Part shown: piece by piece, positions 49,429 to 62,458 of the stretch | How positions within the stretch are numbered: the first letter of the stretch is position 1 | Layout of the letters: every line of letters begins with the position of its first letter | DNA from: Apis mellifera | Taxonomy: Eukaryota; Arthropoda; Insecta; Hymenoptera; Apidae | Direction: 5' to 3' | Assembly (NCBI RefSeq): GCF_003254395.2 | Contig: NC_037638.1 | Coordinates: 27,501,649-27,565,648, forward strand | DNA: 64,000 nt | Program-made: the position numbers and the translations under genes | The notes under the pieces: model-generated | The model's database searches: none | Told to the model about the DNA's origin: nothing | The model's input: only the letters and a program-made list of their open reading frames with translations

Positions 49429-50321
49429 AGCACAGGCCAAAATATTATTCCACATTACCGATAGAGTTACGGCTACTCTTTTAACACAGAGCGCACGATT
49501 GATTCGATAAAATACGTAAATAGCATTTCTCGTGAAATTTCGTTACCATTCGCGTGGTTGAATCGCTGCACTGGATGGATGGATCGGGAAGAGGGGAGGG
49601 AGGGAGGGAGAGAGAGAGATACAGGGTTGATATATCACTTGGGTGGAGATGACTCGGGTCGCTCCTCCGTAACGTAAAGTACAAGTAAGTACGTATGTAT
49701 TCTGGGAGACTAAAGTATCAACGTTAATAGGCGTAGGTCGTTAGCCCCTTTCTTTCTTCCCGGAAAACGCAATGGGTTACCGACTACCCTAGGAACAACG
49801 TGGCTAGCATTCTCTCGGTATAATCTTTTATACGTATATCTATAATAAATCCAATAATCTTCACGCACCGCGTGTATAATAAATAAAGTACTTTCGAAAG
49901 TGCGTATAAATCGGTGTATAATGCGTTTTACACGCTATAGGTAAACAATTCGGCTTCGTTTCGATTGGTCGAAAGATTGTTTTCCATTCGATGGATTGTT
50001 AAACTTTGGTATCTCGACGATCTTTCGAACCGGCGAAAATAATCTTTCGACGCGTGTGACGGAAATGGGTGACATTTTTTTTTCTTCTTCTTCATCTGCG
50101 AATTCAATGCGTGTATATATAATATACCTAACTAACCGGTAAATAAACGAATTATTCGATTATCTCGCCAAATATACGAAATATATCTTGCCTCTCCGTA
50201 GATATCGTATCACGCCGAGGTATCGCGCGTCGATACGTATCGCGAAAAACGCAAATAACGTTACGAAACGAACGGATGATGATCTCGCATCGTTCCTCTC
50301 CCATCCCCGGTAAGCAAAGGG

Positions 50322-53300
50322 TTAACTCGTCTCAACGTTCGAATGATTCACCAGCCATCGATCGACGATATCCGCATTCTCTTTTACCCAATGAATATTG
50401 AACTTGATCGTTTCCAGGCTTTGTTCCAATGCTCGTTGACCGCTCCCGACATCCACCTTTTTAAAGAATTCCGAAACCTACGATTTAACGATGAAAAAAA
50501 ATTGAAAATGCATTTTCTTTTTCAATCGAATGCAAATTCTCCTGGAATAAGGAGAATAAAAACTTTAGGCTTGGAAGTAAAGTTTCGTAATTTCTTTTCA
50601 ACGAAAAACGTTAGTCAAAAGATCGAATATTTATATATAAGAAAATAAGAAAGGATATAGAATGTACGAACCTCGTGGTAGTCGTATTCCGTGAAAAAGT
50701 TGGAAACCACGACAGATATAAGTCCGCTCAACGATCCATTGCCAAGTAAAACGTGTATCTGAGGCCAATACGCTTTAAGGTGACGCCACACGAGAAATTG
50801 ACCGTCGGAATTGGAGGCGACGGAAATTATAACGGTTTCCATGTCTTGCGATTTCACCATGTCACGGTCCAACGATCGTAAAAGATAACGTTGCAGCAAC
50901 CAAGAATCTGTGCTCGCTCCCAACGCTTCCAACATTATCAGTTTCTCGCTCGATACTTGAGTCTCTTGATAATTTTCCCAGCAATGATTCCACTCCTTTT
51001 CACCGCCAAACTTGATTCCTACCATGACTCCGTATATATTTTTCTACCATAATTGTACGTAAAGAAATAAAAGATAATTACCTGCAATGTACACCACGTT
51101 CCGTATATTGGGCGCGATCCGTTTACCTTTCAACATCCAATCATCGAAAAGGGATTTGGCTGGTTTTACCACGTCTTCCAATTTTATAGACACAGCCGAT
51201 TGAAGTACGGCGATCCTCAATAATCTACGAAAAGGGAAGAAAAAAAGAAATATACATACATATATATCATTGGGCGCGTAAAACTATTATCATATTAGTA
51301 TACAATTATGAGCAGTTACTTCTTCAAATGAGACCCCTCGTCGGACCAACCCACGTATTTCGTGACCGGAATCAAGAGTTTCTTAAAGAACGAGATATAT
51401 CTTTTGTATCCAGGACTCTCGCTCAATCTCTCTTTCCAAGAATGTAGATATCTGAGCGCCGTTGTCCACGGAGCGTAATCCCTTTCGTTCAAAAGGTAAA
51501 GGGACAATCGAAGAGGGACGGTGGCGTTCAACTCGCCCGCCTCGCACAACGTGAACGCATCGTCGATAAGATTAGCACGGTCCGCTGGGCTGAACTTGGT
51601 GTGATCGTTCAACAAGGTAGCGATGATCGACGTCCACATCTCTTCCGGATAAGTTACGCGATAAAACCCGCTTTGATTCACGTTACATTTTATGTATTTC
51701 ACGTCGCTAGGTATCTCGAACGTCACTGGAAAAAAAATAAATAAAATCGTTCAAACATATTTCCAATCGTTTGTTCCAAACACGCTCGGTCCACGTACCG
51801 TCGGTTAAATTCATCCACACGTTGTGAAGTTTGCGCGGTTCCTTGTCCGTGTAGTAGCTCAATGGGATGTACCATTTGTAGTCGAACGACGATCTCGCTC
51901 GTTGCGATTCCGTGTCGTTTTCCCTCGGCGAAATTAGAAATCTCTTCTGAGCAGCTGTGATCGTATTCCCGTTGCGCGTAATCGTGATCAGAGGGAAACC
52001 CATTTGCTGCGTCCACGTGTCCATGATAGCCTGTCGGATGGGATTCGATTTAATTATATATACACGTATATTATAATATAATACAAAAGATAGAAAAAAA
52101 TGGAACGACGACAAGGTATTTTCTTCTTCTCTATCATGGATAAAATAATATAATAATACATATCTAAATTTGTACCTACTTTCACGTCAAAAGTGTTATT
52201 GGCATGTTTGGTAAAGGCCGCCCAAAGATCGTTGGTGTCTGCATTTCCATACGCGTGCGAATTCAGATAATCGTTCAACCCGCTTTTGAGAACGTCCTCG
52301 CATAAAAAGCCTTCGAGCATGTTGAGAATGGAAGCACCCTTATTGTAACTGATATTGTCGAATATCGCCTCGATCTCGTTCGGATCTTTGACCTGGACGC
52401 TTATAGGATGACTGCTGGCCAACGCGTCGAGGTCGAGCGCCGATTGCGTTTTCTCCAATATAAACTTGTCCATCATGCTCCACTCGGGTGAAATGTGATT
52501 CACCCCCTTGTACTCGAAGAAACTGGCCGCCCCCTCGTTCAACCACAAGTCGTTCCACCATTTCATGGTGACCAGATTGCCGAACCATTGATGGGCCAGT
52601 TCGTGAGCCACGATCGTCCCGATCCACTCGTGAATGTTGGTCGACGACTCTTCCGGATCGTAAAGTATCGACGTCTCCCGATACGTGATCAGGCCCCAGT
52701 TTTCCATCGCCCCGGTGCCGAAATCGGGGATGGCTATCAGATCTACGAAGAGCAACGAAGATCAAGATTTAATTAAAAAGACACGAAATAACCGAGGAAA
52801 GGAAAAAGAGGAATTTTTCTTCGAATCGTTTCGCACGAACCTTGCTTGGGCAACGGATAATGTACCCCGAAAAAAGACTCGAAGTAATCCATTATACGAG
52901 CGGCTGTTGTCACCGCGTATCTCGCCTGCGGGAGCATCGCCTCTGACGCGTAAACGCTCACGGAAATATTTCTTTTCGTTAGTTCCGAGACTCGTTTGAA
53001 ATCGCACACGACGAACGCCACCAAATACGTGGACATCTCTACGGATTCTTGGAAGTCGTCGCGGAGCTGAAAATTTATTAAACACGTTAAATTTACGAAA
53101 CACAGATTAGGTATCAATCCATTTCGACTACTCACGAGTCCCGTGCCCATGTAAAATCCCGCGTCCTCGGTGTTCATTACAGGCATGTTGCACAACGCGA
53201 TGTGAAATCTGTCTCTGAATATCGAAACCTTGAACTTAGCTTTGAATTGCGGTTCGTCGAAGCATGGAAATGCCGAGCGTGCGTACGTAGGTTCGAAATG

Positions 53301-55925
53301 GGTTGTCGCGAGGTACCTAAAGTTGGGAGAGAGAGAGAGAGAGAGAAAGAAAAAAAAAAGAGAGAAAGAAATTCGGTTAAAAATTTACTCGAGATGGAAA
53401 CGCGCCTTCAACAGATTTTCCAAACAGAAAATTATTACAGTTTCAGAGTGACCTCTTTTCTCCTTCCGGGGTAACGTAGCTGCTAAGATAAAATCCCTCC
53501 AGTTCGCTGCTAAGTTTCGAGATGAACCTCAAGTGTACCGTGTAATTTCCTCTCTTTCGAAATTTGCTCTCTTCCAGCTCTAAATATAATTGTTGGTGTT
53601 TCGGATATTCCAGCAATCTCGAAATTTTTAATCTGTGCCCTTTGCGGTCTTGGATCATCTAAAAAAACCAACGAACGACGATCAAAATTATTATTGCTCG
53701 TCTGTGTGTAATTTAAAAAAAAAAGAAGGAAAAAAAAGTTACTCACTTTCTCGTTTATTGTCAAATTTTTACTATGGAAGACGATATAGTTGGTCTCTCT
53801 ATCGACGTAGAACTCGATCGTGACCTGTCCTGAAAGTGCGAATTAACGAATTAATCGAATCGTTGCGTAAATAATTATCGAATATATACAAATATATACA
53901 CGTCGTTTATTTACCTTTTACCTCTAACGTTGTAAGATTTGGATGGATGGTGATATTGTACCTGGTAGGATGCGCAAACGTAGGTAATCTCACGTTATTC
54001 CAAGGGAACACCTGTAACGATTCCGTTCGATCAATTTTATTTTTAAACGATTGAATAGAAAAAAAAAAAAATAATACGCGTTTCGCGCCAATGACGCGAT
54101 CGATATATCTATCTATCCATTCGTTTTCCGTGTATCCGATGATAAAATTTTACCGAAACGGTACCGCGAAGCGTTATAGCAGTTACTATATACATATATA
54201 TACATATATACGTATGTGTACTATAGATCACGATGACGTGTTACGATTGATTTCCCGCCAACACGTTTCGTAGTTCGTTCACAGTTAGCTTCGAGCCAAG
54301 CATATCTTGGTGCGACCATTATAATACCGACACACACGTTCAGCCTATATTACACGTTGTATTATAAAGGTGACGAATCGAACACGTATTTCACACTTTG
54401 GACGCGTTCTAATTTGCAAACCCGAATAGAGCGGGATATTAATTTGAGGAATTCGTGTCTAGAATATGCGCGTTACGCGAAATACACACGATAGGGATAG
54501 TTTTGCCCCCATTTCCTTGGCGTTACGATAATCGTCATCGTCAGGGGAATAAAAATAATAATAATAATAATAATAATCATACCTCTCCATTAGTCGCAAG
54601 AGGCTCGCTGCTTTTTTCATCGTCCTCGATATCCACGATGGCTGGCTTCTCTCCAGCGCAAGGGCAGTCTATTAAAAAAAAAAAAAAAAAGAAAGAAAAG
54701 AGAAAATAATAAAAAAAGAGGGAATAACGGAGGAGCGTTGCTCGAAATTACTAGAACGAACTAGATTTCGCTCCTTATTATTTACAAATTTGAAATGGAA
54801 TTTTACACTACCGTTTTGTGGTCCCGCGAAGGCAATGATGAGTGATATGGCGAAAAGGATCGCAAAAACAACGGTGGCTATGCAGAGAGCCCTTTTTTGT
54901 GAACACACAATTCCATTATGCTCGTAAATACTACGTTTGTGCAATCCCGTGTTACTGTCTCCTGGAACAAAGGATCTCCTGAAGAGTGATCTCCAATCTT
55001 CTATACATATACTTATAATAATCGTATAATATTTAAACTATCGGTGTTGAAAGAATAAAAACAAGAAAAAAAAAAGAAAAAAGAAAAACAAGCGAAATAC
55101 AAACGCGAGCGACGAGGTTGGTAAAGTTTCCAAACATAAAATGTCTACTAACGTGAGAAACAGGTTTCCCGTCCTCGGTTACACACTTGACCCAGATTTT
55201 TGATCGTCGAGAGACGAGCGACAGTGACGTTAATGCGGTTACTCCGAAACACGTGAGACACTCGTGTTACATTTTATATCATCGAAATTCCAGTTTCGAA
55301 GATTTTGATAATTTTATAATCGGGGGAGGGGAAGGGGGAGGGATGCGCGGCGCAGCATCGGTTCTCGAAACAGAGGAGGGCGAAGTAGAAGTAAACAAAA
55401 ACGTAAACGGAGCTTTCTCGAGGGCGATTCGCGCGACAAACGTACGATCGTCTATCTTAATTACGTAGAAACGGATGGACGGGCGAACGTGTTTACGCGC
55501 ACGTAACACGCGAGGTTATTACACGAACCGGTCGAGTTTTAATTAAAATTCAGAGAGAGAGAGAGAGAGAGAGATCGAGGCGAGAAATATAGGCGATACG
55601 ATCGCGCGTTTTAATTCAAGAAAGATCAGAAGCTTCTCCTTTATTGATCGCACGCACGTGCTCCTCGTATAGTCTATTCGTAGCCCGGAGGGTCGTAAGT
55701 GGGCCATCTGGTCGAACGATTGGAAAGGAGAAGAAAGGATCGGCGTGCGTGAAAAAAGAGAGGGAAAATAAGAAGGGAGGGAAGGAGAAAGGGAAAATGA
55801 AAAGAAGAAGGGAGAGAAATAATAAGGGGGGGGGGGAGGAAAATCGCGATTCTCTGTTTCGCGTTTGAGCGGCGCGCTGTCTCACCTGTCAGAAAAGCAA
55901 CGTCATCCACATCTTGCTCGCTCAT
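50322..55925 (-). CDS. M1 zinc aminopeptidase, glutamyl aminopeptidase/ERAP-like, complete
   Basis: Membrane-anchored metallopeptidase that removes N-terminal residues from peptides. Coding exons (complement): 55886-55925, 54812-54961, 54583-54668, 53915-54011, 53747-53829, 53453-53658, 53136-53316, 52841-53066, 52180-52742, 51799-52030, 51320-51725, 51082-51224, 50672-51018, 50322-50477. Together they make 2,916 nt: 971 residues plus TAA, all junctions GT/AG and in phase. A short acidic cytosolic tail starts MSEQDVDD; residues 38-59 form a membrane helix (type II anchor). FPCFDEPQFKAKF lies near 236. The substrate-binding GAMEN is 367-371, and HELAH 403-407 with Glu426 forms the HEXXH-X18-E zinc site (Glu404 catalytic). 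Tyr489 (ISYNKG) is the usual transition-state residue. The ERAP1-type C-terminal domain runs from about 620 to the end. Several N-X-S/T sites (NIT, NLT, NYT) fit an extracellular domain. All key residues are intact; exact substrate preference cannot be read from sequence. Confidence 0.95.
52180..52742 (-). CDS. catalytic exon of the M1 aminopeptidase
   Basis: Largest exon (563 nt, residues 358-544). It carries GAMENWG, HELAHQWFGNLVTMKWWNDL with WLNEG directly after, and DNISYNKGASILNMLEG. It contains the whole zinc site and the catalytic Tyr, so it is constitutive for activity. Acceptor CTTCGTAG|ATCTG, donor GTGAAA|GTAGGT. Confidence 0.95.
54812..54961 (-). CDS. membrane-anchor exon of the M1 aminopeptidase, shared splice target
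   Basis: Exon of 150 nt encoding DSNTGLHKRSIYEHNGIVCS, then a positively charged QKR and the helix ALCIATVVFAILFAISLIIA. The Lys/Arg just before the helix fits a type II (N-in) topology. Its acceptor (TTCCAG|GAGACAG) is phase 1, so any first exon ending with one spare base can be joined. Three upstream candidates do. Confidence 0.93.
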
Positions 55926-56261
55926 CGTGAACCGATTCGGCGGCGGTCTCCGACGAACGATTTCTTTTACCTGACCGTCGTTCGTGGCATATAAAATTTT
56001 GATCAACGGCTCTCTCTGTTCAGCCAGAATTCGGGCGGTCGTACTCGTGGCTCCCTGCTTCCCTCAACGCTTCCCTCCTCGATTCAACATACACGGATCG
56101 TGTACGTTGTTGTCGTGGTTGTTGTCGGTGTGCGTCCAGTGTCAAGGTCAAGGAATCACCGAGGAAGGCTGGACGTTTTTACCGGGGGATGGACGCGGGA
56201 TGGACGACGAGGAGCTCTCCTTCTTCGTCGTCCTCGTTCCGCTCGCTCGCTTTATTTCGAT

Positions 56262-56640
56262 TCAAAGGCTCGATCGGTGGAGGCGAAGTTGGTCGAGTAG
56301 GCGGTCGAGTAGGCGGTCGAGTAGCGAGCACGAGCACGGGCACGGGCACGAGCACGAACACGGGCACGGGGATATTCGTAAAATCACAATGAGCACAGGT
56401 GCGAAGAAAACGAGGACGGGGACGAGGACGAGCAGAGGCACGAGCAGGAGCACGAGCACAAGCACGAGTACGAGCAGGAAGCCGAGTAGAAGCGCGATCA
56501 ACGAGGCCCCGACGAGGACCCGCGACAACGTGACGATGCACGACGACGAGCTTACGAAGTCACCGAACAGCTCGACGATGTCGGCCAGTCTATAACGCGC
56601 GACGTGCCTTGACATTTCATTGGCATTAAAGCGTGAATAT
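56262..56640 (-). other. hydrophobic open frame over a GC-rich minisatellite
   Basis: From an ATG at about 56,618 the minus strand encodes MSRHVARYRLADIVELFGDF, then a long Leu/Val run produced by a GAGCAC-like repeat, and stops near 56,262. The plus strand is open as well (Ser/Thr/Arg repeats), so the open frame may follow from the 6-bp repeat period. It overlaps the 5' region of the aminopeptidase and could be UTR. Function unknown. Confidence 0.15.
56291..56480. repeat. GC-rich minisatellites (12-mer and 6-mer units)
   Basis: Three copies of GGTCGAGTAGGC from 56291 lead into repeats of CGRGCA (56325-56368) and, after a gap, of GAGCAC/GAGGAC type (56412-56480). The 3-base periodicity keeps frames open on both strands. 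Confidence 0.88.
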
Positions 56641-57855
56641 AGCGACTGCGGAGTTAGGCAGAAATGGCGACTTTCCAAACCCCTTGGTGGCGGATCGCTT
56701 TACGGGGGTGGATTTGCAGCTCTCGCCACGCCGCACCTCGCTTCGCCTACCCTCCTATCGGAGGTGGTTGCTTGCTTTTACCGTGGCGCCATCCGTGACC
56801 CACCCTTCCAAAGTCCTTCTTCCCCTCTTTTATTTCCACGCTCGGGTTGGTAACAACATTCTCTACCATTCTTTCCCTCTCGCTTTCGCCCTCCGATATC
56901 CTAACATCTTTTCTACGATCGTATCGATCTCCTCGATATCTCATTCCTTTCGTTATTTTCTTTTCTCTTTTTGCGTATATATTTTATCCAATCGATCGTT
57001 TATCGTAATTTATTCCTATTTATACACGTGTACGATAACAGTAAAATCAAATCGAAATTAAAAGAAGAAATAGTCAACGTTCAAATTTTTTGTGCCGGAA
57101 CATGATTTTTCATTCCAGTTTACCGTTGACACAATTATCTACTTTGCAAAGCTATTCAACTGTATCGAGTATCGACACTTTAACATTCGAGGGGAAGTAT
57201 GATACGTCCGAGAACTCTCGTTTTTGCATACGATAAAGGAGCCGACGATACGCGTACAATCGTTACATATCCTATACATATTCAATAGCTGCTGTTTCGT
57301 TTTTTTGTCCTCGTTCTATTCTCTCAAGATGAAACCAGTTTAACCTTAATCGTAATATTCTTACGCTGCGCGAATATTATGTCCTCTGATATCCTGGAAA
57401 TTGCTTCATCAATTTAACACGTGAAAACGAAAGTTCGTACATTCGTGCTTTTAAATCGTAGCGAATTATTGATCCGTCAATGTTGATTATTCGTCTCGAT
57501 TAATAATCGATATGTTATGATGATGATAATATCGATTATTGATTATTATTCGAGTAAAATTGACGAATAAAGAAAAATTGCAATTTTATTACGAATAATG
57601 CAAAATAATCAAAGGCAAAAGACAAGAGATCGAGCATCGAATATAGAAATAATCAATCGGATAATAATTGATACGTTGATAACAATTAACGAGTAGGAAT
57701 TTTTATTCTGACGGAGAGATTGAAACGTTGGGAAAGCTGAGATTGTCGAAAAAGAAGCGCGAAGTCGATGCGAGAATCTAGCGGATACGAAAAATTGGAA
57801 CGGATCGATGTGAAACGATGTGCGAGCGTGGAATAAAATTCTGTCCTCGTATTAC

Positions 57856-57901
57856 CGATTATGGATTCGCCAAGGATCTCTTGGAGAAGTTCTCGATTCA
57901 T
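57856..57901 (-). CDS. candidate alternative first coding exon of the aminopeptidase (short)
   Basis: ATG at 57901 opens 15 codons (MNRELLQEILGESII) plus one G before CG|GTAATA. The phase matches the membrane-anchor exon, giving a different cytosolic tail (ending G-D-S-N-T). The exon is preceded by CAAGTTCACCACT, a reasonable insect start context. Support is phase and position only. Confidence 0.3.
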
Positions 57902-59039
57902 AGTGGTGAACTTGAGCGATACTCGAACCGTTCGAATCGTCCAAGTTCAATATTCTTGACGGACAAAGTCTCGATTCAATGCTGACAATGGCATTCGAAA
58001 CTGGGGAAAGAAGGAAAGGGGGGACATTTCCGTTTCTCATCTTCTTTTTGATCTTTTGAATCAAGCCCTAAGGTTACCAACGTTTCTCTTATGTATCCGG
58101 TAAATCTTGTCTCTAACTTGTCTCTTAACTGTGACTTGTGATCTAAAAAAAAACTGATCAATATAAAAATAATTGTGACAAATGTATAAATAAAAAAGTA
58201 TATAAAAGTTACATATACTTTTTTTTTTACAAATTTTTTTAAAAATTCATCGTGCACTATATATCGCGTAACAAAGATAGCAGACGTTTACGATGCTCGT
58301 AAAAATATTTTACAACGTTACGCAAACTTACTCGAGTAACTCGTGACAAGTATATTTTCGAATTTTCGACGAGTAATTTAGGTAATACGAATTTCGTCGA
58401 TTTATTATTGAGAATAAAAAATCCGAATAATTTTTTAACATTCGAAAACGAAATCTATCCTCTGTTCTAAAATAAAACAGGTCACAAGTTCAAAAGTTCA
58501 GATATCTATAAATGTTTCGCTTCTCTATCGATATTGATCATATTTGGAAACGTTAGAATAATATATAAATAAATTCCATCAATTTAAAAATTATTCTCGC
58601 GATTATCTCGTTTTGATATTCCTCATTTCTAACCTTATTAAAATCTTTGCAACAAATTTGCATTCTCGTCAAAATCATTATACTCTTCTCGTTAACAAAA
58701 TTTCCCTAGTAATGAAGAAATTTTTTTTTGGATTCTTTTTTTTTTACAATATGTCATTTTCCAAAAGCGAAGAGAAAAATCGAAACGTAATTTACAAACA
58801 AAAAAAAGAAAAAAAAAAGAAAAGAGAAGAGAAGAATTAAAATTATTCATCGCGTGGAGAATAAAAAAAAAAAAAAAGATTTTTCTCCGAGGAAAAAGCA
58901 TTTAAAAAGCGAGATCGCGAAATACGGTGGGGTTAATGAAAATTTCAGGTTAACAATCCGTGCGACAGTGGGCTCGAGCTTGGCGGTAAGTTGACTCGTT
59001 AAGAGTGAAGGTTGGGTTACAAGTGGGTTTTTTACTCAC

Positions 59040-59172
59040 CTGAATTTATCGGGACCTCGGTGGTGGTGTTGGCAGTCCCGTTTTGGCCGGGACTCCGCGA
59101 ACTCGAGGTTCTACCCAAAGGCTCCATCCGGATCGCCTCGCTGCTTTCTCGCGTCGAAGTTCCCCCTGGCAT
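59040..59172 (-). CDS. candidate alternative first coding exon of the aminopeptidase (long tail)
   Basis: ATG at 59172 opens 44 codons (MPGGTSTRESSEAIRMEPLG, then RTSSSRSPGQNGTANTTTEV and PINS) plus one G, ending at a strong donor TTCAG|GTGAGT. The spare base fits the phase-1 acceptor of the membrane-anchor exon, giving a Ser/Thr-rich cytosolic tail in place of MSEQDVDDVAFLT. It lies in a GC-rich island (59.04-59.30 kb) with promoter-like composition. Confidence 0.5.
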
Positions 59173-62100
59173 TTTCCTTTCTCCTCCTCCCCCTCCGCTC
59201 CCCTTTTTATCCGGTAACCCCGCACCGCGTCCACTTTCGAGCGGAACCCTTCCTCCTTCGCCCCACGCGAATCACATTCCTCCTCCGCGTTGATTTCAAC
59301 AACGCTTTTCAACAACGATCCACTTTTCTCTCCTTCTTCCCTTTCATTCGTGTCAACGGATCGAGAAATTTTCATCCGACTACGGCCAACTTTCATTCGT
59401 TCGAACGCGCAACGCGCTTCCTCCCTTTTCACCACCGATCTTTCGCTCCTGTATCTTCGATATTCCACGTCCTTCTTCGTTACGTTTATACTTTATATTT
59501 ATATCTTTCGATAGTAGACGGATAATCACTCAATCAAGGCGAACATTGGTCCCAATCGCGAAACTTTGGTAAAAAAAGTCCAAATTTATATAAAACGATA
59601 TTTCTTTCTTCTTTTTCTTCTTTTTCTTAAATCTCGTACAAATCTCGTCGTCGTTTTACAAAAGGGATCGATTCGTTAGTTTTTAATTATTATTATTATT
59701 ACGTCCACTCGCTCGGGCAGTGCACACGTACGAATCGTGGTCGAAAGATATCAATAACATTATCAATTAATTAATAATTTTCCTCGCGTATAAATATGTG
59801 TAAATATCTACGCTTTTTAACGTAAAGACAAAGTACGCTAATCTCGATAAATTATCTCTACTCGATACGAGGAAGTATTTTTTTTTTTTCGTATTTTCAA
59901 AAAATACAAGCGAGCGAATCGGCAAAATTGCAAACTAAGATAATTCGTGGCATTACGTATATATGTTCTGTTTTTAAACAAATAGCAATGTACGTTTTCA
60001 TTTCGTTCTCGTACGTTTCTTTATTATTATTATTATTATTATTATAATCTCGTAAGATATATTCCTCGGCGTATTGTTAAACACCTGTACCTGGAACAAA
60101 ATAGAAAACATGATAACGTTTCGATGCAAAGAAAATTCGAAAAAGAGCAACTTGAGAGATTAAAAAAACTCGATCGAATTTCTATTACGCGTAAGTATAT
60201 CGGGATATACAGAGAATCGTTTAGGAAATAATCGTCTGACGATAAGTATTTCCAACGCAATTTTCATTTATTCGTTCGAAGTTGGCTGCGAAAGTGAGAG
60301 AATGTATTATCTGTGAAAGAATATATTAATTTTTACATCCGCTCGGAATGATTTAGAGCGAGATGACAGTACAATAACATATATAAAATATTTCGATCAT
60401 TTTACGATTTGCCGCCAATTACAACCCCTTGTTCCGTTCATAGTTGGAGCCTAGTAGTAACAGTACTCTGGAATAACATTGTATTTCGTTTTATTTCGAA
60501 TCGATGATAAAATAACGTTTAATAAATTGTTATTGATTTTATCAGGTTTACAAAGGTGTAAAAAACAATGTGGGTGTATAGGTCAGATCGCACGTTGTGT
60601 ATATATATTCAAAGCATATTTTATAAAGTTATTTCTGTAACGACAACAAAGTTGTTAATTATATGCACCAATATCTATCGTTTTTTTTTTTTTTTTTTTT
60701 TTAAGTATCCTCTCGTTTAGATATCCTCTGAAGCGTTGTTTAAAAGAGAGGGGGAGGGAAGAAATTATCCATAGACAATAGACCAGCTAGATCCGTGCGA
60801 AAGTTTTATTTTAAACGGCAATTACAAGCCGGAGACGTTGTAATTAGAGTCGTGGAGAATCATCGTCGAGGACCGGCGGAATAATCAGCGAGCGACACTT
60901 TCTTTTCATTTGGGCGGCAAGTAATTATGCATTTACCGAGACGCGGATGCTTTCCACACGGTTCGACTTCATTGCCACTAATTCGCGCTCGTTGTGCAAT
61001 CTCTTGTTTACGCTCGTTTCTCTTTCAAAACTCTTCTTCCGCGCATAGTTTCGATATCGTTGATCCTATACAATAATTACGAATAATGTTTTCTCTCCGT
61101 GTAATAATTTTCTTACAGTTTTATCGTAGATGCACGTTTGAAAGTTTGCATCGAAATTCTTCAAAGATCAAAATTATATAATTGATACGCATTATATAAT
61201 GCGACGATACATCTACATCGAATAAGACTTCAACATTGCCAGAACATTGTTCGTTCGATTCGATTCGATAGAATATTCAAAGAATCGTGTTAATTAATAA
61301 AATTTGTAAGAAACGTTGTTTTTCTTTAAATTTTTTTCTCGATGATTAATTATACGTTAATTTCGACAATTTGATAGTACAGATAAATTACATATTTTTT
61401 CTCGCAGTTGGTTTTGTTTACAAAAACTTTACTAGCAATTCTATTTATACTACGTTGCATAATAAATGACATGCATCGTGCAAACGAGTGAGTGAAGGTT
61501 ACGAGAAAATTATCTCTAATTTCTGGATGTTTTTGTATCTAACTTTGTTATTAATGCTACGTAATATTTCCTTCGAGATGTAAACGTAAATAATCGATTT
61601 CGATATATTTTTATACGAGACAAAGTTTTCCAATTTGCAAATGCACAATTATTTATTTTTAATAATTCGTACGGTGTGAACAACAGTACGATCCTTTGAT
61701 GGATAAAGCTAGTTAAAAACGTAAAGATTTGGATCAACGCGTTTTACGAATTTTTCGAGAAAAATTTCTAAATATTCATTTTCAATTATCGGTCGAGTAC
61801 GGACGAAGCGAAAAGTCGGGCGAATTTCTCGCCTTTTCTACTTTCCTTTCCGTAAATTCGAAGAAGCATCGTGCGAGACGAGCTTTCTTATTCGAATTTT
61901 CAACGGAAAGAGAAATAGTGCGCAACATTTTGTCTCACATCCTTACTTCTGTACACGGGTAACAGCATTCGTGTGCGCGTGTGATACACGAACGCTACCT
62001 CGTGATAGAACGTTGACCCTGCCCAGTTCGCGGTCGAGAAATCCCTCCAAACAAACGAAACCGTTAAAATACAAAGACCCGTGCGTCCCATACACGGCCA

Positions 62101-62310
62101 CCGATATCGTTACACCATATATTTTCCAACTGCTTAATAAATATATATCTACATACGTAAGAGAAAAAAAAAAGAAAAAAAATAAAATCGAAGAAAAAAA
62201 GAGAGAAACGAAAAAGGATGAAAGGAATAATATACGTGGTGATAATTGAACGGAGAAATGAAAGCGGAGGAAAAAGGAAGAGAAGAGAATGGGTAAACTA
62301 GAAAACTAAC

Positions 62311-62458
62311 CTTGTTCCCAGTGAGCAAAAGGATTCGGTCGATTCGACGGGAAACGAAATCGATCGATATTCGGAGAAATTCGACGTCGGCGTTGAAGGC
62401 AGAAATGTAGAAAATGCGGGTGGCACTAACCGGCACTTCACCTCTCTACTCGTCGACT
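62311..62458 (-). promoter_or_regulatory. Inr+DPE core promoter and ATG-free leader exon of the aminopeptidase
   Basis: On the minus strand TCAGTC matches the arthropod initiator, placing the start at 62458. GGTTA at +28 to +32 matches the downstream promoter element (RGWYV) at the exact required spacing. An A/T-rich CATAAATATT lies about 38 bases upstream, too far for a normal TATA box. The 148-nt transcript to the donor GGGAACAAG|GTTAGT (62311) contains no ATG, as expected of a spliced leader exon. The nearest minus-strand coding exons downstream belong to the aminopeptidase. Confidence 0.6.

Larger units (their letters stand above)
45742..50321. other. intergenic DNA and probable aminopeptidase 3' UTR
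   Basis: No coding exon was recognised. GC content rises from very low to moderate going right, which suits a 3' UTR in the right half. CT-rich tracts lie at 47.62-47.66 and 48.06-48.11 kb and an ACAT tetranucleotide repeat at 49.37-49.43 kb. Minus-strand AATAAA signals occur at 48680-48685 and near 48431-48438. Confidence 0.5.
55926..62310 (-). other. upstream introns and alternative-promoter region of the aminopeptidase
   Basis: Apart from the two candidate first exons, this stretch holds GC-rich islands (55.6-56.8 and 59.0-59.3 kb), a GAGCAC-type minisatellite (56.29-56.48 kb), AT-rich filler (57.0-58.9 and 59.5-60.7 kb) and a conserved-looking block at 60.76-61.03 kb that includes AAGTAATTATGCATTTACCG, a homeodomain/POU-like word. 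Confidence 0.5.

Noticed and set aside
52340..52776. Long frames overlapping the catalytic aminopeptidase exon in other frames and on the plus strand
   Set aside because: Shadows of the M1 exon; the HEXXH frame explains the region fully.
55984..56595. Plus-strand 203-codon frame rich in Ser, Thr, Arg and His
   Set aside because: Generated by the 6- and 12-bp GC-rich repeats; it overlaps the aminopeptidase 5' region and shows no domain.
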